From NCBI RefSeq assembly GCF_023517775.1, contig NZ_CP082904.1:1798001-1862000 (forward strand): a DNA stretch of 64,000 nucleotides, written 5' to 3'. The DNA comes from Mixta hanseatica (GTDB lineage Bacteria; Pseudomonadota; Gammaproteobacteria; Enterobacterales; Enterobacteriaceae). Positions 19,296 through 31,540 of this stretch are shown one piece after another. Numbering within the stretch: position 1 is the first letter of the stretch; each line of letters opens with the position of its first letter. A model generated the notes under the pieces. It ran no database searches. It was given only the letters and a program-made list of their open reading frames with translations, and had not been told where the DNA came from. The translations under genes were made by a program, and so were the position numbers.

Positions 19296-20420
19296 TTACC
19301 CTTCGTTGAAATACCAGTAACCGTTGTTGACCAGCCCGGCCAGCTGCGCCAGAAACGCCGGGTCGTCCAGCGCGTCGGCAAAATCCTGCAGCGTCAGCGT
19401 CTGTTTCGCCGCCAGCGCGTTTAACGCCGCCGGCCAGGCTGATTCCAACTGTTCGCCGTTAATAAACACCGCTTCGCCGATTTTCAGCACCCGCAGGCCG
19501 CCCAAACGCGTCAGGGTATCGCCCTGCTGCAGCGCGTCATAAATTTCATCAGGCTGATAGGGCGGCTCCGGCGGCGCGATATCCAGCTCATGGCGCGATT
19601 GCGAAATAAACTCGCCAAACCACTGCCGGAATTGCTCCGGCTGATCGATCACTTCCATCATCAGCTGACGGATACCGTCGATCTCCTGCGGCAGGATCTC
19701 TGCCGGACAGTTGCGTGGGACAATCTGCGGGTCGCTGTAGCGGCGGCTGCCCAGCTCGCGTGCCAGCACAAAATCAGCAAAGCCGCTGATCAGCTCACGT
19801 CCGCTCGGCGCACGGAACCCAACGGAATAGTTCAGCGCGTTTTCCAGCGAATAGCCTTCATGCGGGAAACCCGGCGGGATATAGAGGATATCGCCCGGCT
19901 CCATCTCTTCATCGATAATGGCGTCAAACGGCTCCACCTGCAGCAAATCAGGATGCGGACAGTGCTGCTTAAGCGGCACCTTTTCACCGACGCGCCAGCG
20001 ACGACGGCCGGTGCCCTGAATAATAAACACGTCATACTGATCCAGATGCGGGCCAACGCCGCCGCCGGGCACCGAAAAGGAGATCATTAAATCATCGATG
20101 CGCCAGTCGGGTAAAAAGCGGAACGGACGCATCAGCGCGGCGGCAGGCTCGTGCCAGTGGTTGACCGCCTGAACCAGCAGCGACCAGTTATGTTCGCCCA
20201 GGTGATCGTAGCTTTCGAACGGGCCGTGGCTAACCTGCCATTTACCGTCCTGTTGGCTAACCAGGCGGCTATCTACTTCATTCTCCATCGCCAGTCCTGC
20301 CAGCTCATCCGGCGAGATAGGATCGATAAAGTTTTTGAAGCCGCGTTTCAGGATTACCGGGCGCTTTTGCCAGTAATTCTGTAAAAAATCGGTCCAGTTA
20401 AGATCGAGCTGATAATCCAT
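19296..20420 (-). CDS. roxA: Ribosomal oxygenase RoxA (50S L16 arginine hydroxylase)
   Basis: RoxA (formerly YcfD) is an Fe(II)/2-oxoglutarate-dependent JmjC-type oxygenase that hydroxylates an arginine of ribosomal protein L16. The 374-residue protein shows the iron-binding triad: HLD in VGPHLDQYDVFI (near residue 125) and the later His in PPGFPHEGYS (near 187). The C-terminal winged-helix and dimerisation part is present. Length and N-terminus (MDYQLDLNW) match the enteric protein. It sits between pepT and phoQ, as in E. coli. Confidence 0.95.
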   Translation of the reverse strand: MDYQLDLNWTDFLQNYWQKRPVILKRGFKNFIDPISPDELAGLAMENEVDSRLVSQQDGKWQVSHGPFESYDHLGEHNWSLLVQAVNHWHEPAAALMRPFRFLPDWRIDDLMISFSVPGGGVGPHLDQYDVFIIQGTGRRRWRVGEKVPLKQHCPHPDLLQVEPFDAIIDEEMEPGDILYIPPGFPHEGYSLENALNYSVGFRAPSGRELISGFADFVLARELGSRRYSDPQIVPRNCPAEILPQEIDGIRQLMMEVIDQPEQFRQWFGEFISQSRHELDIAPPEPPYQPDEIYDALQQGDTLTRLGGLRVLKIGEAVFINGEQLESAWPAALNALAAKQTLTLQDFADALDDPAFLAQLAGLVNNGYWYFNEG

Positions 20421-20599
20421 AAGGTTTTCCAGTGCAGGCGAGAAAGGGCAGCAAGTATATACAGGTTATATGCAGGCTGCATGTGCGTTGGCTTTCCTCG
20501 CGAATCTCCGGCGCTTAGCCACGTAAGCGCCTGGCGATTCGCTCTGTTGCCGTCTTAATGCAATGCGAATGATGAGAGTATAACAGCGGCGCCAGGGTT

Positions 20600-22060
20600 C
20601 TACTCAAGGTTATGTTCGACTTCCTGGCGCTGAAAAATCACTTTCATATGCGCGCCGCCCAGTTCGCTGGTTCCGGCTTCGATATCGCCGGCGTACTGCT
20701 CCAGGATATCGCGCGCTACCGCCAGCCCCAGTCCCTGGCCCGGGCGCAGAGTATCCGCGCGCTGGCCGCGCAGAAAGATCATTTCACGTTTACTCTCAGG
20801 AATGCCTGGTCCGTCATCTTCCACAATCAGCTGGAGGCTGGAGTCGGTCTGCCGCGCGCTGATCTCCACGAATTCCAGACAATATTTACAGGCGTTATCC
20901 AGCACATTGCCCATCACTTCCATAAAATCATTTTGATCGCCCACGAAGGTGATCTCCGGCGAGATATCCAGCGTCAGCGAAACGCCTTTGCGCTGATAGA
21001 CCTTATTCAGCGCCGAACAAAGACTATCCAGCAGCGCGGAAACCGAATGCAGTTCGCGTTTTAAAGGGTTATGGTCCGCCTGCATGCTGGCGCGATGCAG
21101 GTAGTAGCCAATCTGTTGCGAGATGCGGCTAATCTGCTCCAGCATGATCGGCTCTGCCTGTTCAACGGAGAGATTTTTCCCGCCGCGCAATGAACGCAGC
21201 GTGCTTTGCAGCACCGCCAGCGGGGTTTTTAGGCTATGGGTTAAATCGGAAAGGGTGGTGCGGTAACGCGTATAGCGCTGGCGTTCATTTTCCAGCAGCA
21301 GGTTCAGGTTACGCACCAGGCTGCGCAATTCCTGCGGCGGGTTCGGATCCAGCGCTTCACGCTGGCTGCTTTCCAGCTCGCGGATCTGGCTGGCCAGCGT
21401 GCCGATAGGGCGCAGGCTCCAGTGCGCCGCCAGCCACAGCAGCGGGATGACCAGCAGCAGATTAACCAGCAGCACATAGCTAAACCATGACCAGACTACG
21501 TCAGAGTGCTGCAGCTCCTGGGGAATGGAATCGACCACCACGACGGTTAACGCGGGCAGGCTGGTGGTGGCGTCATAGCGGTTTACCGCTACCGAGTGGG
21601 TAAAGGTGCCGTTGCCATTATCGTCATAATCATGCAGCTTGTTTTTCGCCGCCAGGTCATTGCCCAGCGCTTTATTACTGGTCTGGTTATTGGTATCGAT
21701 TTCGTAGAAGTCGGGCTTTTTCAGCCACTCGGGACGGATTTTGTGGCGAATCTCCGGCACGTCGCGCTGCTGCCACAACAGTCTGCCGCGCTCATCATAA
21801 ATAAAAACCAGCGTGGGTGAATTTAGCGTCATCTGCTTTGGCTGAGCGATAGTCAGCCGGTTATTTTTCCACTGGGCAAGGGTATAAAACAGATTGCTTT
21901 CACCGCGCATCACGCGATAGGTGGTTTTATCAAAGCTGACAATATAGCCCACCACCGCCACCATGCCATAGGAGAGGGAAAGGATCAGCACCACGGCGGC
22001 GGTGGCTAACAGGAAGCGGGCCCGAAGCGAAAAAGGACGGTGGCTTTGCAGGATTTTCAT
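20600..22060 (-). CDS. phoQ: Sensor histidine kinase PhoQ
   Basis: PhoQ senses low Mg2+, acid pH and cationic peptides and phosphorylates PhoP. From ATG 22060 the protein is 486 residues, equal to E. coli. It has a first membrane helix near residues 17-40, a periplasmic PAS-like sensor, a second helix ([21 protein letters not shown]), HAMP, and the phosphoacceptor His in [14 protein letters not shown] box [10 protein letters not shown] and G boxes VEDDGPGIP and GQGLGLAV follow. The periplasmic acidic patch known from E. coli (EDDDDAE) is reduced here to a DYDDNGNG stretch at about residues 144-151 of this frame. A TTG two codons earlier could also start translation. It lies a few bases after phoP with no obvious ribosome site, implying coupling. 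Confidence 0.95.
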   Translation of the reverse strand: MKILQSHRPFSLRARFLLATAAVVLILSLSYGMVAVVGYIVSFDKTTYRVMRGESNLFYTLAQWKNNRLTIAQPKQMTLNSPTLVFIYDERGRLLWQQRDVPEIRHKIRPEWLKKPDFYEIDTNNQTSNKALGNDLAAKNKLHDYDDNGNGTFTHSVAVNRYDATTSLPALTVVVVDSIPQELQHSDVVWSWFSYVLLVNLLLVIPLLWLAAHWSLRPIGTLASQIRELESSQREALDPNPPQELRSLVRNLNLLLENERQRYTRYRTTLSDLTHSLKTPLAVLQSTLRSLRGGKNLSVEQAEPIMLEQISRISQQIGYYLHRASMQADHNPLKRELHSVSALLDSLCSALNKVYQRKGVSLTLDISPEITFVGDQNDFMEVMGNVLDNACKYCLEFVEISARQTDSSLQLIVEDDGPGIPESKREMIFLRGQRADTLRPGQGLGLAVARDILEQYAGDIEAGTSELGGAHMKVIFQRQEVEHNLE

Positions 22061-22066
22061 CGGCAA

Positions 22067-22735
22067 TTAAATATCGAAGCGGTAGCCTTGCCCGCGCACT
22101 GTTGTGATCACTTCCTGCGGATAAGCCGCCTGAATTTTTTTACGCAGCCGCCCCATCAGCACATCAATGGTATGGCTTTCACGTAGCTCGGCATCAGGAT
22201 AAAGTTGCAGCATCAGCGAGTCTTTACTGACCACTTTGCCCACGTTACGGATCAGCGTTTCGATAATGGTGTATTCAAAAGCGGTCAGCTTGATTGACTG
22301 CTCATTCACCGTCAGCTCACGGCGTGAGAGATCGATATGAAAAGGGGCAAGGTTAATAATTTGCGAGGCCAGCCCGCTGTTGCGTCGCATCAGCGCCTGC
22401 ATGCGCGCCACCACTTCCTCAATATGAAAAGGCTTGGTGACATAATCATCCGCACCGGCTTCCAGCGCTTCCACTTTGGCCTGCCAGCCTTCGCGCGCGG
22501 TCAGCACCAGAATCGGTTGCTTTACATCCTGCGCACGCCAGCGACGGATCAGCGTCATGCCGTCTTCATCGGGCAGGCCTAAATCCACCAGCGTAATATC
22601 GGGAGAGTGCTCGGCCAGAAAATAATCCGCTTCTTTCGCATCTTCGGCCGCATCGACCTGATGTCCCATTTCACGCAGTTGTACCGACAGGTGATGACGC
22701 AGCAAAGCGTTGTCCTCGACAACCAAAACGCGCAT
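22067..22735 (-). CDS. phoP: Response regulator PhoP
   Basis: PhoP is the OmpR-type activator and repressor of Mg2+-limitation and peptide-resistance genes. The 222-residue protein has an N-terminal receiver with acidic residues in [11 protein letters not shown], phosphorylatable Asp in [11 protein letters not shown] (about residue 51) and Lys in [10 protein letters not shown]-terminal winged helix follows ([20 protein letters not shown], ending in [10 protein letters not shown]). Upstream, a PhoP box and -10 element indicate autoregulation. phoP lies directly after purB on the same strand. Confidence 0.97.
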   Translation of the reverse strand: MRVLVVEDNALLRHHLSVQLREMGHQVDAAEDAKEADYFLAEHSPDITLVDLGLPDEDGMTLIRRWRAQDVKQPILVLTAREGWQAKVEALEAGADDYVTKPFHIEEVVARMQALMRRNSGLASQIINLAPFHIDLSRRELTVNEQSIKLTAFEYTIIETLIRNVGKVVSKDSLMLQLYPDAELRESHTIDVLMGRLRKKIQAAYPQEVITTVRGQGYRFDI

Positions 22736-22766
22736 ATCGCTTTCCTTTACAGATAATCTTGAGTTG

Positions 22767-22801
22767 AGTATAGGGGGGCGCAGATAAACCGAGGGTTAAC
22801 G
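22767..22801 (-). promoter_or_regulatory. PhoP box and -10 element of the phoPQ promoter
   Basis: Read on the minus strand, CGTTAA (complement of 22796-22801) and GGTTTA (complement of 22785-22790) are direct half-sites 11 bases apart, start to start. That is the PhoP box layout. A TATACT -10 hexamer (complement of 22767-22772) follows 12 bases downstream. The distance is that of PhoP-activated promoters, which lack a good -35. One half-site base departs from GGTTTA/TGTTTA. Confidence 0.8.
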
Positions 22802-22810
22802 CAGAAACAA

Positions 22811-22833
22811 TCCCGGACGCAGGGCGCCCGGGA
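22811..22833 (-). terminator. Probable purB terminator
   Basis: TCCCGG (22811-22816) pairs with CCGGGA (22828-22833). On the minus strand it follows the purB stop by a few bases and is trailed by ATTGTTT. It overlaps the region just upstream of the PhoP box. Confidence 0.5.
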
Positions 22834-22840
22834 CCAGGGA

Positions 22841-24899
<2,059 letters not shown>

Positions 24900-24937
24900 G
24901 GTTACTCCTGTATACACATCGTAAGCCGCACGCGATG

Positions 24938-26050
24938 TTATGCCGGCACCAGCGGTAAACGCTGCTCGATAATACCGCCGCCAAGGCAGACTTCACCCAG
25001 ATAGAACACGGCGGACTGGCCAGGCGTCACGGCGGCGACCGGCTGCTCAAAGCGCACCTCGATGCGATCATCATCCAGCGGGGTGATTAAGCAGGGGATA
25101 TCTTCCTGACGGTAGCGGGTTTTCACCACGCACTGCAGCGGTTCACGCAGCGCCTGACGATCGACCCAGTGCAGCTGTTGCGCAATCAATCCAACCGACA
25201 TCAGACGCGGATGGTCGGCGCCCTGCGCCACAATCAGGCAATTATTGGCGACATCTTTGTCCACCACATACCAGGGATCGTCATTGCTCTCTTTCATGCC
25301 GCCGATGCCCAGCCCTTTACGCTGTCCCAGCGTATGGTACATCAGACCCTGATGTTCGCCCACCGTTTGACCGTCAACGGTGACGATAGCGCCCGGTTGT
25401 GCAGGCAGATAACGGCCAAGGAAGTCGCGGAATTTGCGCTCGCCGATAAAGCAGATGCCGGTAGAATCTTTCTTTTTCGCGGTCACCAGCTCCAACTGTT
25501 CAGCAATGCGGCGCACTTCCGGCTTCGACAGTTCGCCAACCGGAAACAGGCTCTGCGCGATTTGCTGATGGCTGAGCGTATAGAGGAAGTAGCTTTGATC
25601 TTTATTGCCATCGAGGCCGCGCAGCAGTTGGCTTTTTCCGTTGCTGTCCTGACGGCGTACATAGTGACCGGTAGCAATATAGTCGGCGCCGAGATCTTCC
25701 GCCGCGAACTCAAGGAACGCTTTAAATTTGATCTCTTTATTGCACAGAATATCGGGATTTGGCGTACGGCCAGCCTTGTACTCTTCCAGGAAATGTTCGA
25801 AGACGTTATCCCAGTATTCGGCAGCAAAGTTCACCTTATGTAGCTTCATGCCGAGTTTGTCGCAAACGGCCTGGGCATCGGCCAGATCATCTGCCGCGGT
25901 ACAGTATTCTTCGCCGTCGTCCTCTTCCCAGTTTTTCATAAACAAACCTTCCACCTGATAGCCCTGCTGCTGCAGTAACCAGGCGGAAACGGAAGAATCG
26001 ACGCCGCCGGACATTCCGACGATCACTTTTTTCTGGCTGTTGTCAGACAT
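24938..26050 (-). CDS. mnmA: tRNA 2-thiouridylase MnmA
   Basis: MnmA adds sulphur to the wobble uridine of tRNA-Lys, -Glu and -Gln using ATP and sulphur relayed from TusE. The 370-residue protein carries the PP-loop [15 protein letters not shown] at residues 12-26. The two catalytic cysteines are in [10 protein letters not shown] (near 102) and [11 protein letters not shown] (near 200). It is close to E. coli over the full length. It is encoded upstream of hflD-purB and downstream of nudJ. Confidence 0.97.
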   Translation of the reverse strand: MSDNSQKKVIVGMSGGVDSSVSAWLLQQQGYQVEGLFMKNWEEDDGEEYCTAADDLADAQAVCDKLGMKLHKVNFAAEYWDNVFEHFLEEYKAGRTPNPDILCNKEIKFKAFLEFAAEDLGADYIATGHYVRRQDSNGKSQLLRGLDGNKDQSYFLYTLSHQQIAQSLFPVGELSKPEVRRIAEQLELVTAKKKDSTGICFIGERKFRDFLGRYLPAQPGAIVTVDGQTVGEHQGLMYHTLGQRKGLGIGGMKESNDDPWYVVDKDVANNCLIVAQGADHPRLMSVGLIAQQLHWVDRQALREPLQCVVKTRYRQEDIPCLITPLDDDRIEVRFEQPVAAVTPGQSAVFYLGEVCLGGGIIEQRLPLVPA

Positions 26051-26148
26051 GACACACTCACGACAAGGAACAAAAACAGGCGGCGTATTCTAGCACGCGT
26101 CCGCCACCGGCGCACCCCCGGCACCAACCTTGCCGATGCGGAAAGCCA

Positions 26149-26586
26149 TTATCGATAAATCTGCACCAGCGAGAGGGGATAACGCACGCCGCTCTGCCAG
26201 ATGCGCACGCTTTCCGCCACCAGCGGCGAGCGCAGATGCGTTGCGGTTAAAATCCGCTGCGGCGGTAGCCACCAGCAACGGTCAATATCACTATCCTGCG
26301 GATAGGTTGCCACACGCTCGGGCAAATCGAGGGCGAACAGAAAGCGAATAAACGGCGTGTTATCCGGCGCGGTCCACTGCTGTACGCCAAGAAAGTGCGC
26401 CATCTCCGCCTGGATGCCGGTTTCTTCATACAGTTCGCGGCTGGCCGCCTCCAGCAGGCTTTCCTCCGCCTCAAGATGCCCGGCAGGCTGATTCCAGGTC
26501 GCTTTGCCGTTAATGGTCTCTTCTACCACCAGCAGTTCGCCTTCTGCCTGCACGATGCAAGCTACGGTAACGTGCGGTTTGTACAT
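26149..26586 (-). CDS. nudJ: Nudix hydrolase NudJ
   Basis: NudJ is a Nudix pyrophosphatase acting on thiamine precursors (HMP-PP) and nucleoside di/triphosphates. The 145-residue protein begins [13 protein letters not shown] and contains the full Nudix box [20 protein letters not shown] (residues ~36-55) followed by TG. It is slightly shorter at the C-terminus than the E. coli protein. The gene lies 12 bases after rluE and 98 before mnmA, in the conserved order. Confidence 0.94.
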   Translation of the reverse strand: MYKPHVTVACIVQAEGELLVVEETINGKATWNQPAGHLEAEESLLEAASRELYEETGIQAEMAHFLGVQQWTAPDNTPFIRFLFALDLPERVATYPQDSDIDRCWWLPPQRILTATHLRSPLVAESVRIWQSGVRYPLSLVQIYR

Positions 26587-26598
26587 AGTCTGCTCCGG

Positions 26599-27225
26599 TT
26601 AAAAAGTCTCGGTTACGTCGCGCCATTCGCCAGGCGCGAGATTATCCAGCGTTAGCGATGCCATACCATAACGAATCAGGCGCAAAACAGGAAAACCCAC
26701 GTGTGCGGCCATGCGGCGTACCTGACGGTTTCGCCCTTCATGCAGGGTGATTTTAAGCCAGCTGACCGGGATCGATTTACGTTCACGGATCGGCGGCTGA
26801 CGCGGCCACAGCCAGGCGGGTTCATCGACGCGTTCTACCCCGGCGGGCAGGGTAGGACCATCTTTCAGAATAATGCCATCCCGTAGCGCCTGTAATGCGC
26901 CTTCATCCGGCTCACCCTCGACCTGAACATAGTAAATTTTTCCGGTGCGCTTGCCGGGCTGGGTCAGCTTTGCCTGCAGCGCGCCATCGTTGGTCAACAC
27001 CATCAGGCCTTCGCTGTCGCGGTCCAGGCGGCCTGCCGCGTAAACGCCACTAACGGGAATAAAATCTTTTAGCGTGGAACGTCCCGCCTCATCGGTAAAC
27101 TGCGGCAGGACATCGTAAGGTTTGTTAAAAACGATCACCCGGCGTGGCCCTTTATGCTGCGGCCTGGCAGCAGCGGGGCGGCTGAATCGTTTAACTCGGT
27201 GATTATTAACAACTGTTTTACGCAT
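26599..27225 (-). CDS. rluE: 23S rRNA pseudouridine synthase RluE
   Basis: RluE makes pseudouridine 2457 in 23S rRNA. The catalytic motif is [14 protein letters not shown], with the essential Asp. The RsuA-family segments [22 protein letters not shown] and [20 protein letters not shown] are all present. I chose ATG 27225 ([14 protein letters not shown], 208 residues), which matches the enteric N-terminal region; ATG 27255 and an upstream frame to 27291 are possible but no ribosome site decides. It is divergent from icd across 131 bases. Confidence 0.93.
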   Translation of the reverse strand: MRKTVVNNHRVKRFSRPAAARPQHKGPRRVIVFNKPYDVLPQFTDEAGRSTLKDFIPVSGVYAAGRLDRDSEGLMVLTNDGALQAKLTQPGKRTGKIYYVQVEGEPDEGALQALRDGIILKDGPTLPAGVERVDEPAWLWPRQPPIRERKSIPVSWLKITLHEGRNRQVRRMAAHVGFPVLRLIRYGMASLTLDNLAPGEWRDVTETF

Positions 27226-27356
27226 AAGCTTTGCACTTGACTTGAATGGGCGCATTATAACGCGAAATTGAGATGATTGGCGCGACGGCAATATTCAAGT
27301 AGTATTGACCCGCATCTTACAAATCATTAACAAAAAAGCGCTCGAAGGAGAGGTTA

Positions 27357-28610
27357 ATGGAAAGCAAAGTAGTTGTTCCGGCGGAAGGTCAGAAAATCAC
27401 TCTCGACGATCAGGGAAAACTGGTTGTTCCCGCTAATCCGATCATCCCTTATATCGAGGGTGATGGCATTGGCGTAGACGTTTCTCCCGTCATGATCAAA
27501 GTGGTTGATGCCGCTGTGAAAAAAGCCTACAACGGCGAGCGAAAAATTTCCTGGATGGAAATTTACACCGGTGAGAAATCCACGCAGGTGTATGGTCAGG
27601 ATGTCTGGCTGCCGGAGGAAACCCTTGACCTGATTAAGGATTACCGTGTTGCCATCAAAGGTCCGTTAACCACGCCGGTTGGCGGCGGTATCCGCTCTCT
27701 GAACGTTGCGCTGCGTCAGCAGTTGGACCTGTACATCTGCCTGCGTCCGGTTCGCTACTATCAGGGCACGCCAAGCCCGGTTAAGCGTCCGCAGGATACT
27801 GATATGGTCATCTTCCGTGAAAACAGCGAAGACATCTATGCCGGTATCGAGTGGAAGGCAGGTACGCCGGAAGCGGATAAAGTGATCAAGTTCCTGCAGG
27901 ACGAGATGGGCGTAACGAAAATCCGTTTCCCGCAGCAGTGCGGCATCGGCGTGAAGCCTTGCTCTGAAGAGGGTACTAAGCGTCTGGTTCGCGCGGCGAT
28001 TGAATATGCCATTACCAACGACCGCGATTCCGTGACGCTGGTACATAAAGGCAACATTATGAAATTCACCGAAGGTGCCTTTAAAGATTGGGGCTACCAG
28101 CTGGCGCGTGAAGAGTTCGGCGGCGAACTGATTGACGGCGGTCCGTGGGTGAAAATCAAGAACCCGAACAGCGGCAAAGAGATCGTTATCAAAGACGTAA
28201 TCGCTGACGCCTTCCTGCAGCAGATCCTGCTGCGTCCGGCTGAATATGACGTTATCGCCTGTATGAACCTGAACGGTGACTACATTTCCGACGCCCTGGC
28301 GGCGCAGGTTGGCGGTATCGGTATCGCACCGGGCGCGAACATCGGCGACGAGTGCGCGCTGTTCGAAGCGACGCACGGCACTGCGCCGAAGTATGCGGGC
28401 CAGGACAAAGTGAACCCAGGTTCCGTTATTCTTTCCGCTGAGATGATGCTGCGCCACATGCAGTGGTTCGAAGCCGCAGACCTGATTGTTAAAGGCATGG
28501 AAGGCGCGATCGCCGCGAAAACCGTGACCTATGACTTCGAACGTCTGATGGAAGGCGCTAAGCTGCTGAAATGTTCAGAGTTTGGCGACGCGATTATCAA
28601 CAATATGTAA
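27357..28610 (+). CDS. icd: NADP-dependent isocitrate dehydrogenase
   Basis: Icd converts isocitrate to 2-oxoglutarate, making NADPH. The 417-residue protein matches E. coli (416). The substrate-binding and regulatory Ser lies in [13 protein letters not shown] (the residue phosphorylated by AceK in E. coli), with catalytic Tyr and Lys regions further on and the cofactor region [18 protein letters not shown]. The ribosome site AAGGAGAGGTTA precedes ATG 27357. The 3' end of icd is a known integration site for lambdoid elements; accessory DNA does begin just after this gene, but I found no duplicated icd end. Confidence 0.98.
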   Translation: MESKVVVPAEGQKITLDDQGKLVVPANPIIPYIEGDGIGVDVSPVMIKVVDAAVKKAYNGERKISWMEIYTGEKSTQVYGQDVWLPEETLDLIKDYRVAIKGPLTTPVGGGIRSLNVALRQQLDLYICLRPVRYYQGTPSPVKRPQDTDMVIFRENSEDIYAGIEWKAGTPEADKVIKFLQDEMGVTKIRFPQQCGIGVKPCSEEGTKRLVRAAIEYAITNDRDSVTLVHKGNIMKFTEGAFKDWGYQLAREEFGGELIDGGPWVKIKNPNSGKEIVIKDVIADAFLQQILLRPAEYDVIACMNLNGDYISDALAAQVGGIGIAPGANIGDECALFEATHGTAPKYAGQDKVNPGSVILSAEMMLRHMQWFEAADLIVKGMEGAIAAKTVTYDFERLMEGAKLLKCSEFGDAIINNM

Positions 28611-28630
28611 TTATTGCTGATGAAAATGAT

Positions 28631-28660
28631 AAGCGGAGCTCTGGCAGTTCCGCTTTTTTA
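28631..28660 (+). terminator. Rho-independent terminator of icd
   Basis: AAGCGGA (28631-28637) pairs with TCCGCTT (28649-28655), followed by TTTTA. It starts 20 bases after the icd stop. Confidence 0.8.
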
Positions 28661-29336
28661 TTATTGCATTTGGAACGGGTACCAAGACGTTTTACCAAAA
28701 TCCTCTGTTTTAGACGGCTAAAGCCATTCAGTTTTACATCTGGCATTATGATATTGCTCTGTCTGTTTTTATGATATCAATCTTAAGGATGTGGTTCCTG
28801 GAAGACGCAAAAGAACTGGCCTCTTGACAGGTTGTGCCGCCTGGGGATTTGAGTTACCTGCTTTCTGCTTGAGCATAAGAAGAATCTTGTTAAATATTGC
28901 TTCCCGTAGGTACAGGGTATAGGCACAGGAACTTCAGTTTCCTCAGCTGGACTGGCGCCTGGGTTGCTCTATTTTATGACATACCCTAAATCTGCTTTCA
29001 AGATGACTCGCCACTCTGCCATTAAAAATACGTTCAGTACAATTTCCTTTATCATTGAAATGGCATTAACCAGCCGTTGGCTTTGCAGGAGGATAGATCA
29101 ATCACCACGGGCAGATACAAACAGCCTGCGCTTGAGTGACAAACGTTAGGTAGCATATTTAAATTGCAGGTGCTTTGATGGGGCGCCGTTGCTGCGGAAT
29201 GTATTTACGTATAAGACCCGTTTCTTTCGCATGGCGAATAACAAAAACGCAGCTTAACTGAACCGGTAGAGGGTTAACTTGCTGCCAATACAGGTTTATT
29301 GATAATATTCGCTACGAATAACTGTGGAGCAGGTTG
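28661..29336. other. Gene-free, AT-rich boundary region after icd
   Basis: No coding sequence is supported. The only longer frame (28964-29149 +) lacks a ribosome site and any recognisable motif. Composition drops towards the AT-rich values of the following glycosyltransferase genes, so the stretch probably marks the edge of acquired DNA. I saw no inverted terminal repeats or recognisable transposase remnant. The right end carries the GGAG site for the next gene. Confidence 0.4.
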
Positions 29337-29978
29337 ATGAAAATTGTAACGGTTTTGCGTTCAGGCGGAGAGTACAATGCGGATCATGTCCGTTGGTTGT
29401 ACAAACAACTGCCGAAAGAGTATGAAAAAATTTGTCTTACAGACCTGACGATACCCGATGTAGATACGAGAAAGCTTACTACCAGTTTTCCTGGCTGGTG
29501 GGCTAAAATCGAGCTATTTGATCCTGAAAAAATCGATGATGATATCTTTTATCTCGATTTGGATGTGGTGATATTAGGGGATATTAGCGAATTATTGGCT
29601 CACCGTCCTCTGACGATGCTTAACGATTTTTTCTATCCTGAAAAAACACAGAATTCCGCATTAATGCGCATCCCGCATGATGAAAAATATAAAGTATGGG
29701 AAAGCTTTAATCGTTTTCCTGAACTTTTCATGCGTCGTTACAGAGAGGGCGGGGATCAAGAATTTATCAGTAAAATCTATCCGCATGCGCAAACCTGGCA
29801 GAACTGTTTTCCGGGGCAGGTTGTAAGTTACAAAAAACATATAGTGCAGAAGAGCAAAAAAAATGAACATGCCACGGGCAACGGGAAAGTGCCTGAAGGC
29901 GCGCGCATTGTTTGTTTTCATGGTAAGCCGCGACCATGGCAATGTAATGAAACATGGGTGCCTGCGCTAGGTGAATAA
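29337..29978 (+). CDS. Glycosyltransferase, GT8-like with DxD motif
   Basis: The 213-residue protein starts with a nucleotide-sugar-binding-like strand (MKIVTVLRSGGEYNADHVRWLY). It has a metal-binding DxD motif in FYLDLDVVILGDI (Asp74, Asp76) and ends with IVCFHGKPRPW, the HxGxxKPW-like signature of retaining GT8 transferases. A role in adding a sugar to a surface glycan is inferred, supported by the adjacent O-antigen-ligase-like gene 13 bases downstream. The start is ATG 29337, with GGAG seven bases upstream; a TTG one codon earlier is less likely. AT content is clearly higher than in icd, suggesting transfer. Donor and acceptor sugars are unknown. Confidence 0.8.
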   Translation: MKIVTVLRSGGEYNADHVRWLYKQLPKEYEKICLTDLTIPDVDTRKLTTSFPGWWAKIELFDPEKIDDDIFYLDLDVVILGDISELLAHRPLTMLNDFFYPEKTQNSALMRIPHDEKYKVWESFNRFPELFMRRYREGGDQEFISKIYPHAQTWQNCFPGQVVSYKKHIVQKSKKNEHATGNGKVPEGARIVCFHGKPRPWQCNETWVPALGE

Positions 29979-29991
29979 TCAGGATAATATA

Positions 29992-31251
29992 ATGATAAAC
30001 ATTATAAAAAAAAGGCTGCCTGTTATTGTTGTTTGCCTGATGGTTCTCAGCGCTTCAACGGTATTGTCTGACAAAGTCCTTGGACGAAATTTGTTTTACC
30101 TGGCGATCGCATTCACGTCAATTTTTACCGCAATCAACTATAAAAAGTTCACCATTCAACGAGAAGATCTGCTATTAGCTATTGCATTTTTATGCGTGGG
30201 TATCAGTCAGTTTTATTGGTTTCAGCGTTTTCCCGCTGAGCCAGATACGATTTTTATGGCCGACATTAACTATCCTCGCACAGCAACATATTTATTGCTT
30301 ACTGCACTGTTAGTGTTATTTTTGCCTTCATTAGCAGCCACATTGCACTTGGGGCAGCGAAGCCAGTTATTAATAACATTACTGGTGGTGGTTGGTTTTA
30401 CTTATATGTGTGCCGTCGGATTATATTATAGCTTCACACATCCTGGAATGCGTTTGCGTATTGACAGTGCCGCTACCGTCTCTGCATATCTATGTGTGTT
30501 GCAAGGTTTGTTGACGCTGTATGTTATCTATAACATCAATTTTCAGAAAAAATATATTATAGTCCTGTTTGTTATCGGCATAACAACCTTAGTTATTCTG
30601 CTGACGCAAACGCGAAGCGTTTTTATTATTTATCCGTTAGTGTTATTAGCGTTTGCGTTAATTAATCGGCTTTGGTCCTTTCGAACAATTGTGGGAAGTG
30701 GTGTGTTGCTTGCCGGTGTACTGGCCCTTGTTGTTGGGTTGCTATTTCATAATTTTTTCGATCGAATGACGCAGGTGTATAATCAGGTTTCAGAATATAA
30801 CAGTAATAATAACACCTCGGTTGGTGCCCGAATCAGTATGTGGAAGTCGGGGCTATATGCGACAACAGTTCATCCTGGTGGTCAAAGTGCAGCAATGCGC
30901 TTTCATGAAGTTAGTCATTATATGGATGTTAATGAGCGCGGAAATCCAGAAGGTAAGAGAAACGCAGTTTATCATCTGCATAATGATGTCATTGATAGTT
31001 TATCATTACAGGGTATAGCGGGCGGCTTATCGCTGATTTTTCTTTTTATTTCTCTGATATTCTATTTTTATCGTAAAAAAATAATAGGTTCGACATTGGC
31101 TTTTTCTGTGATGCCTGTCGTTGGGTTTGGCATGGTGGATACGTTATTCATCAACGATCGATTTATTGTTATGTTAGCAATGCAGGTTTCCCTGTTTGTC
31201 ATTATGGCAAATAAAAAAACAGGAAATAATATTATTGATAGTCAGCTGTAA
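29992..31251 (+). CDS. O-antigen ligase/polymerase-like membrane protein (Wzy_C type)
   Basis: The 419-residue protein has about ten to twelve hydrophobic helices. A large soluble loop between the later helices contains SVGARISMWKSGL and the conserved His region VYHLHNDVIDSLSLQG, as in the WaaL/Wzy superfamily. Such proteins transfer or polymerise undecaprenyl-linked glycans on the periplasmic face. I chose ATG 29992, behind AGGA at proper spacing; an upstream GTG (29971) would overlap the transferase gene. It forms a two-gene, AT-rich unit with the glycosyltransferase. It is not in a usual waa or O-antigen cluster, so the acceptor could be LPS core, another glycan or a protein. Confidence 0.8.
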   Translation: MINIIKKRLPVIVVCLMVLSASTVLSDKVLGRNLFYLAIAFTSIFTAINYKKFTIQREDLLLAIAFLCVGISQFYWFQRFPAEPDTIFMADINYPRTATYLLLTALLVLFLPSLAATLHLGQRSQLLITLLVVVGFTYMCAVGLYYSFTHPGMRLRIDSAATVSAYLCVLQGLLTLYVIYNINFQKKYIIVLFVIGITTLVILLTQTRSVFIIYPLVLLAFALINRLWSFRTIVGSGVLLAGVLALVVGLLFHNFFDRMTQVYNQVSEYNSNNNTSVGARISMWKSGLYATTVHPGGQSAAMRFHEVSHYMDVNERGNPEGKRNAVYHLHNDVIDSLSLQGIAGGLSLIFLFISLIFYFYRKKIIGSTLAFSVMPVVGFGMVDTLFINDRFIVMLAMQVSLFVIMANKKTGNNIIDSQL

Positions 31252-31282
31252 TGGCTATTGTTGAGGGCGCTGAAGCTTTCTC

Positions 31283-31540
31283 TTAAATCGACGGTGATGA
31301 TCGCAGAATTCTCTCCGTCGAGCCGAAGCGCCCATTCTCTAACTTTTTCACTAGCCTGTTGCCCGTTCTCCCCGGGCGCATCGTGAAGGTATAACCTACA
31401 CAACAGCAATCGTTTACCGACATTTTACCGTCGCGGTTGTCCATTTTAGCCAGCGTATCGCTGCCAGAACGTGAGGCATGATGGTTCGCGCTGAGCAGAA
31501 CATCTGTAGCAAAGAGAGTTGGCGAGGCGTGAGAATGCAT
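31283..31540 (-). CDS. Possible small ORF of unknown function
   Basis: This is an 85-codon open frame with a plausible AGGA nine bases before its ATG. The product contains a CCC run and no domain I recognise. It could equally be a remnant of a longer gene or chance. It lies convergent to the O-antigen-ligase-like gene. Confidence 0.25.
   Translation of the reverse strand: MHSHASPTLFATDVLLSANHHASRSGSDTLAKMDNRDGKMSVNDCCCVGYTFTMRPGRTGNRLVKKLENGRFGSTERILRSSPSI

Noticed and set aside
28964..29149. 61-codon frame in the icd downstream region
   Set aside because: No ribosome site, no motif, and no similarity I recognise to transposase or integrase remnants.
27357..29300. Possible att-site duplication of the icd 3' end
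   Set aside because: icd is a known phage attachment locus, but I could not find a repeat of its last bases downstream, and no integrase gene is present.
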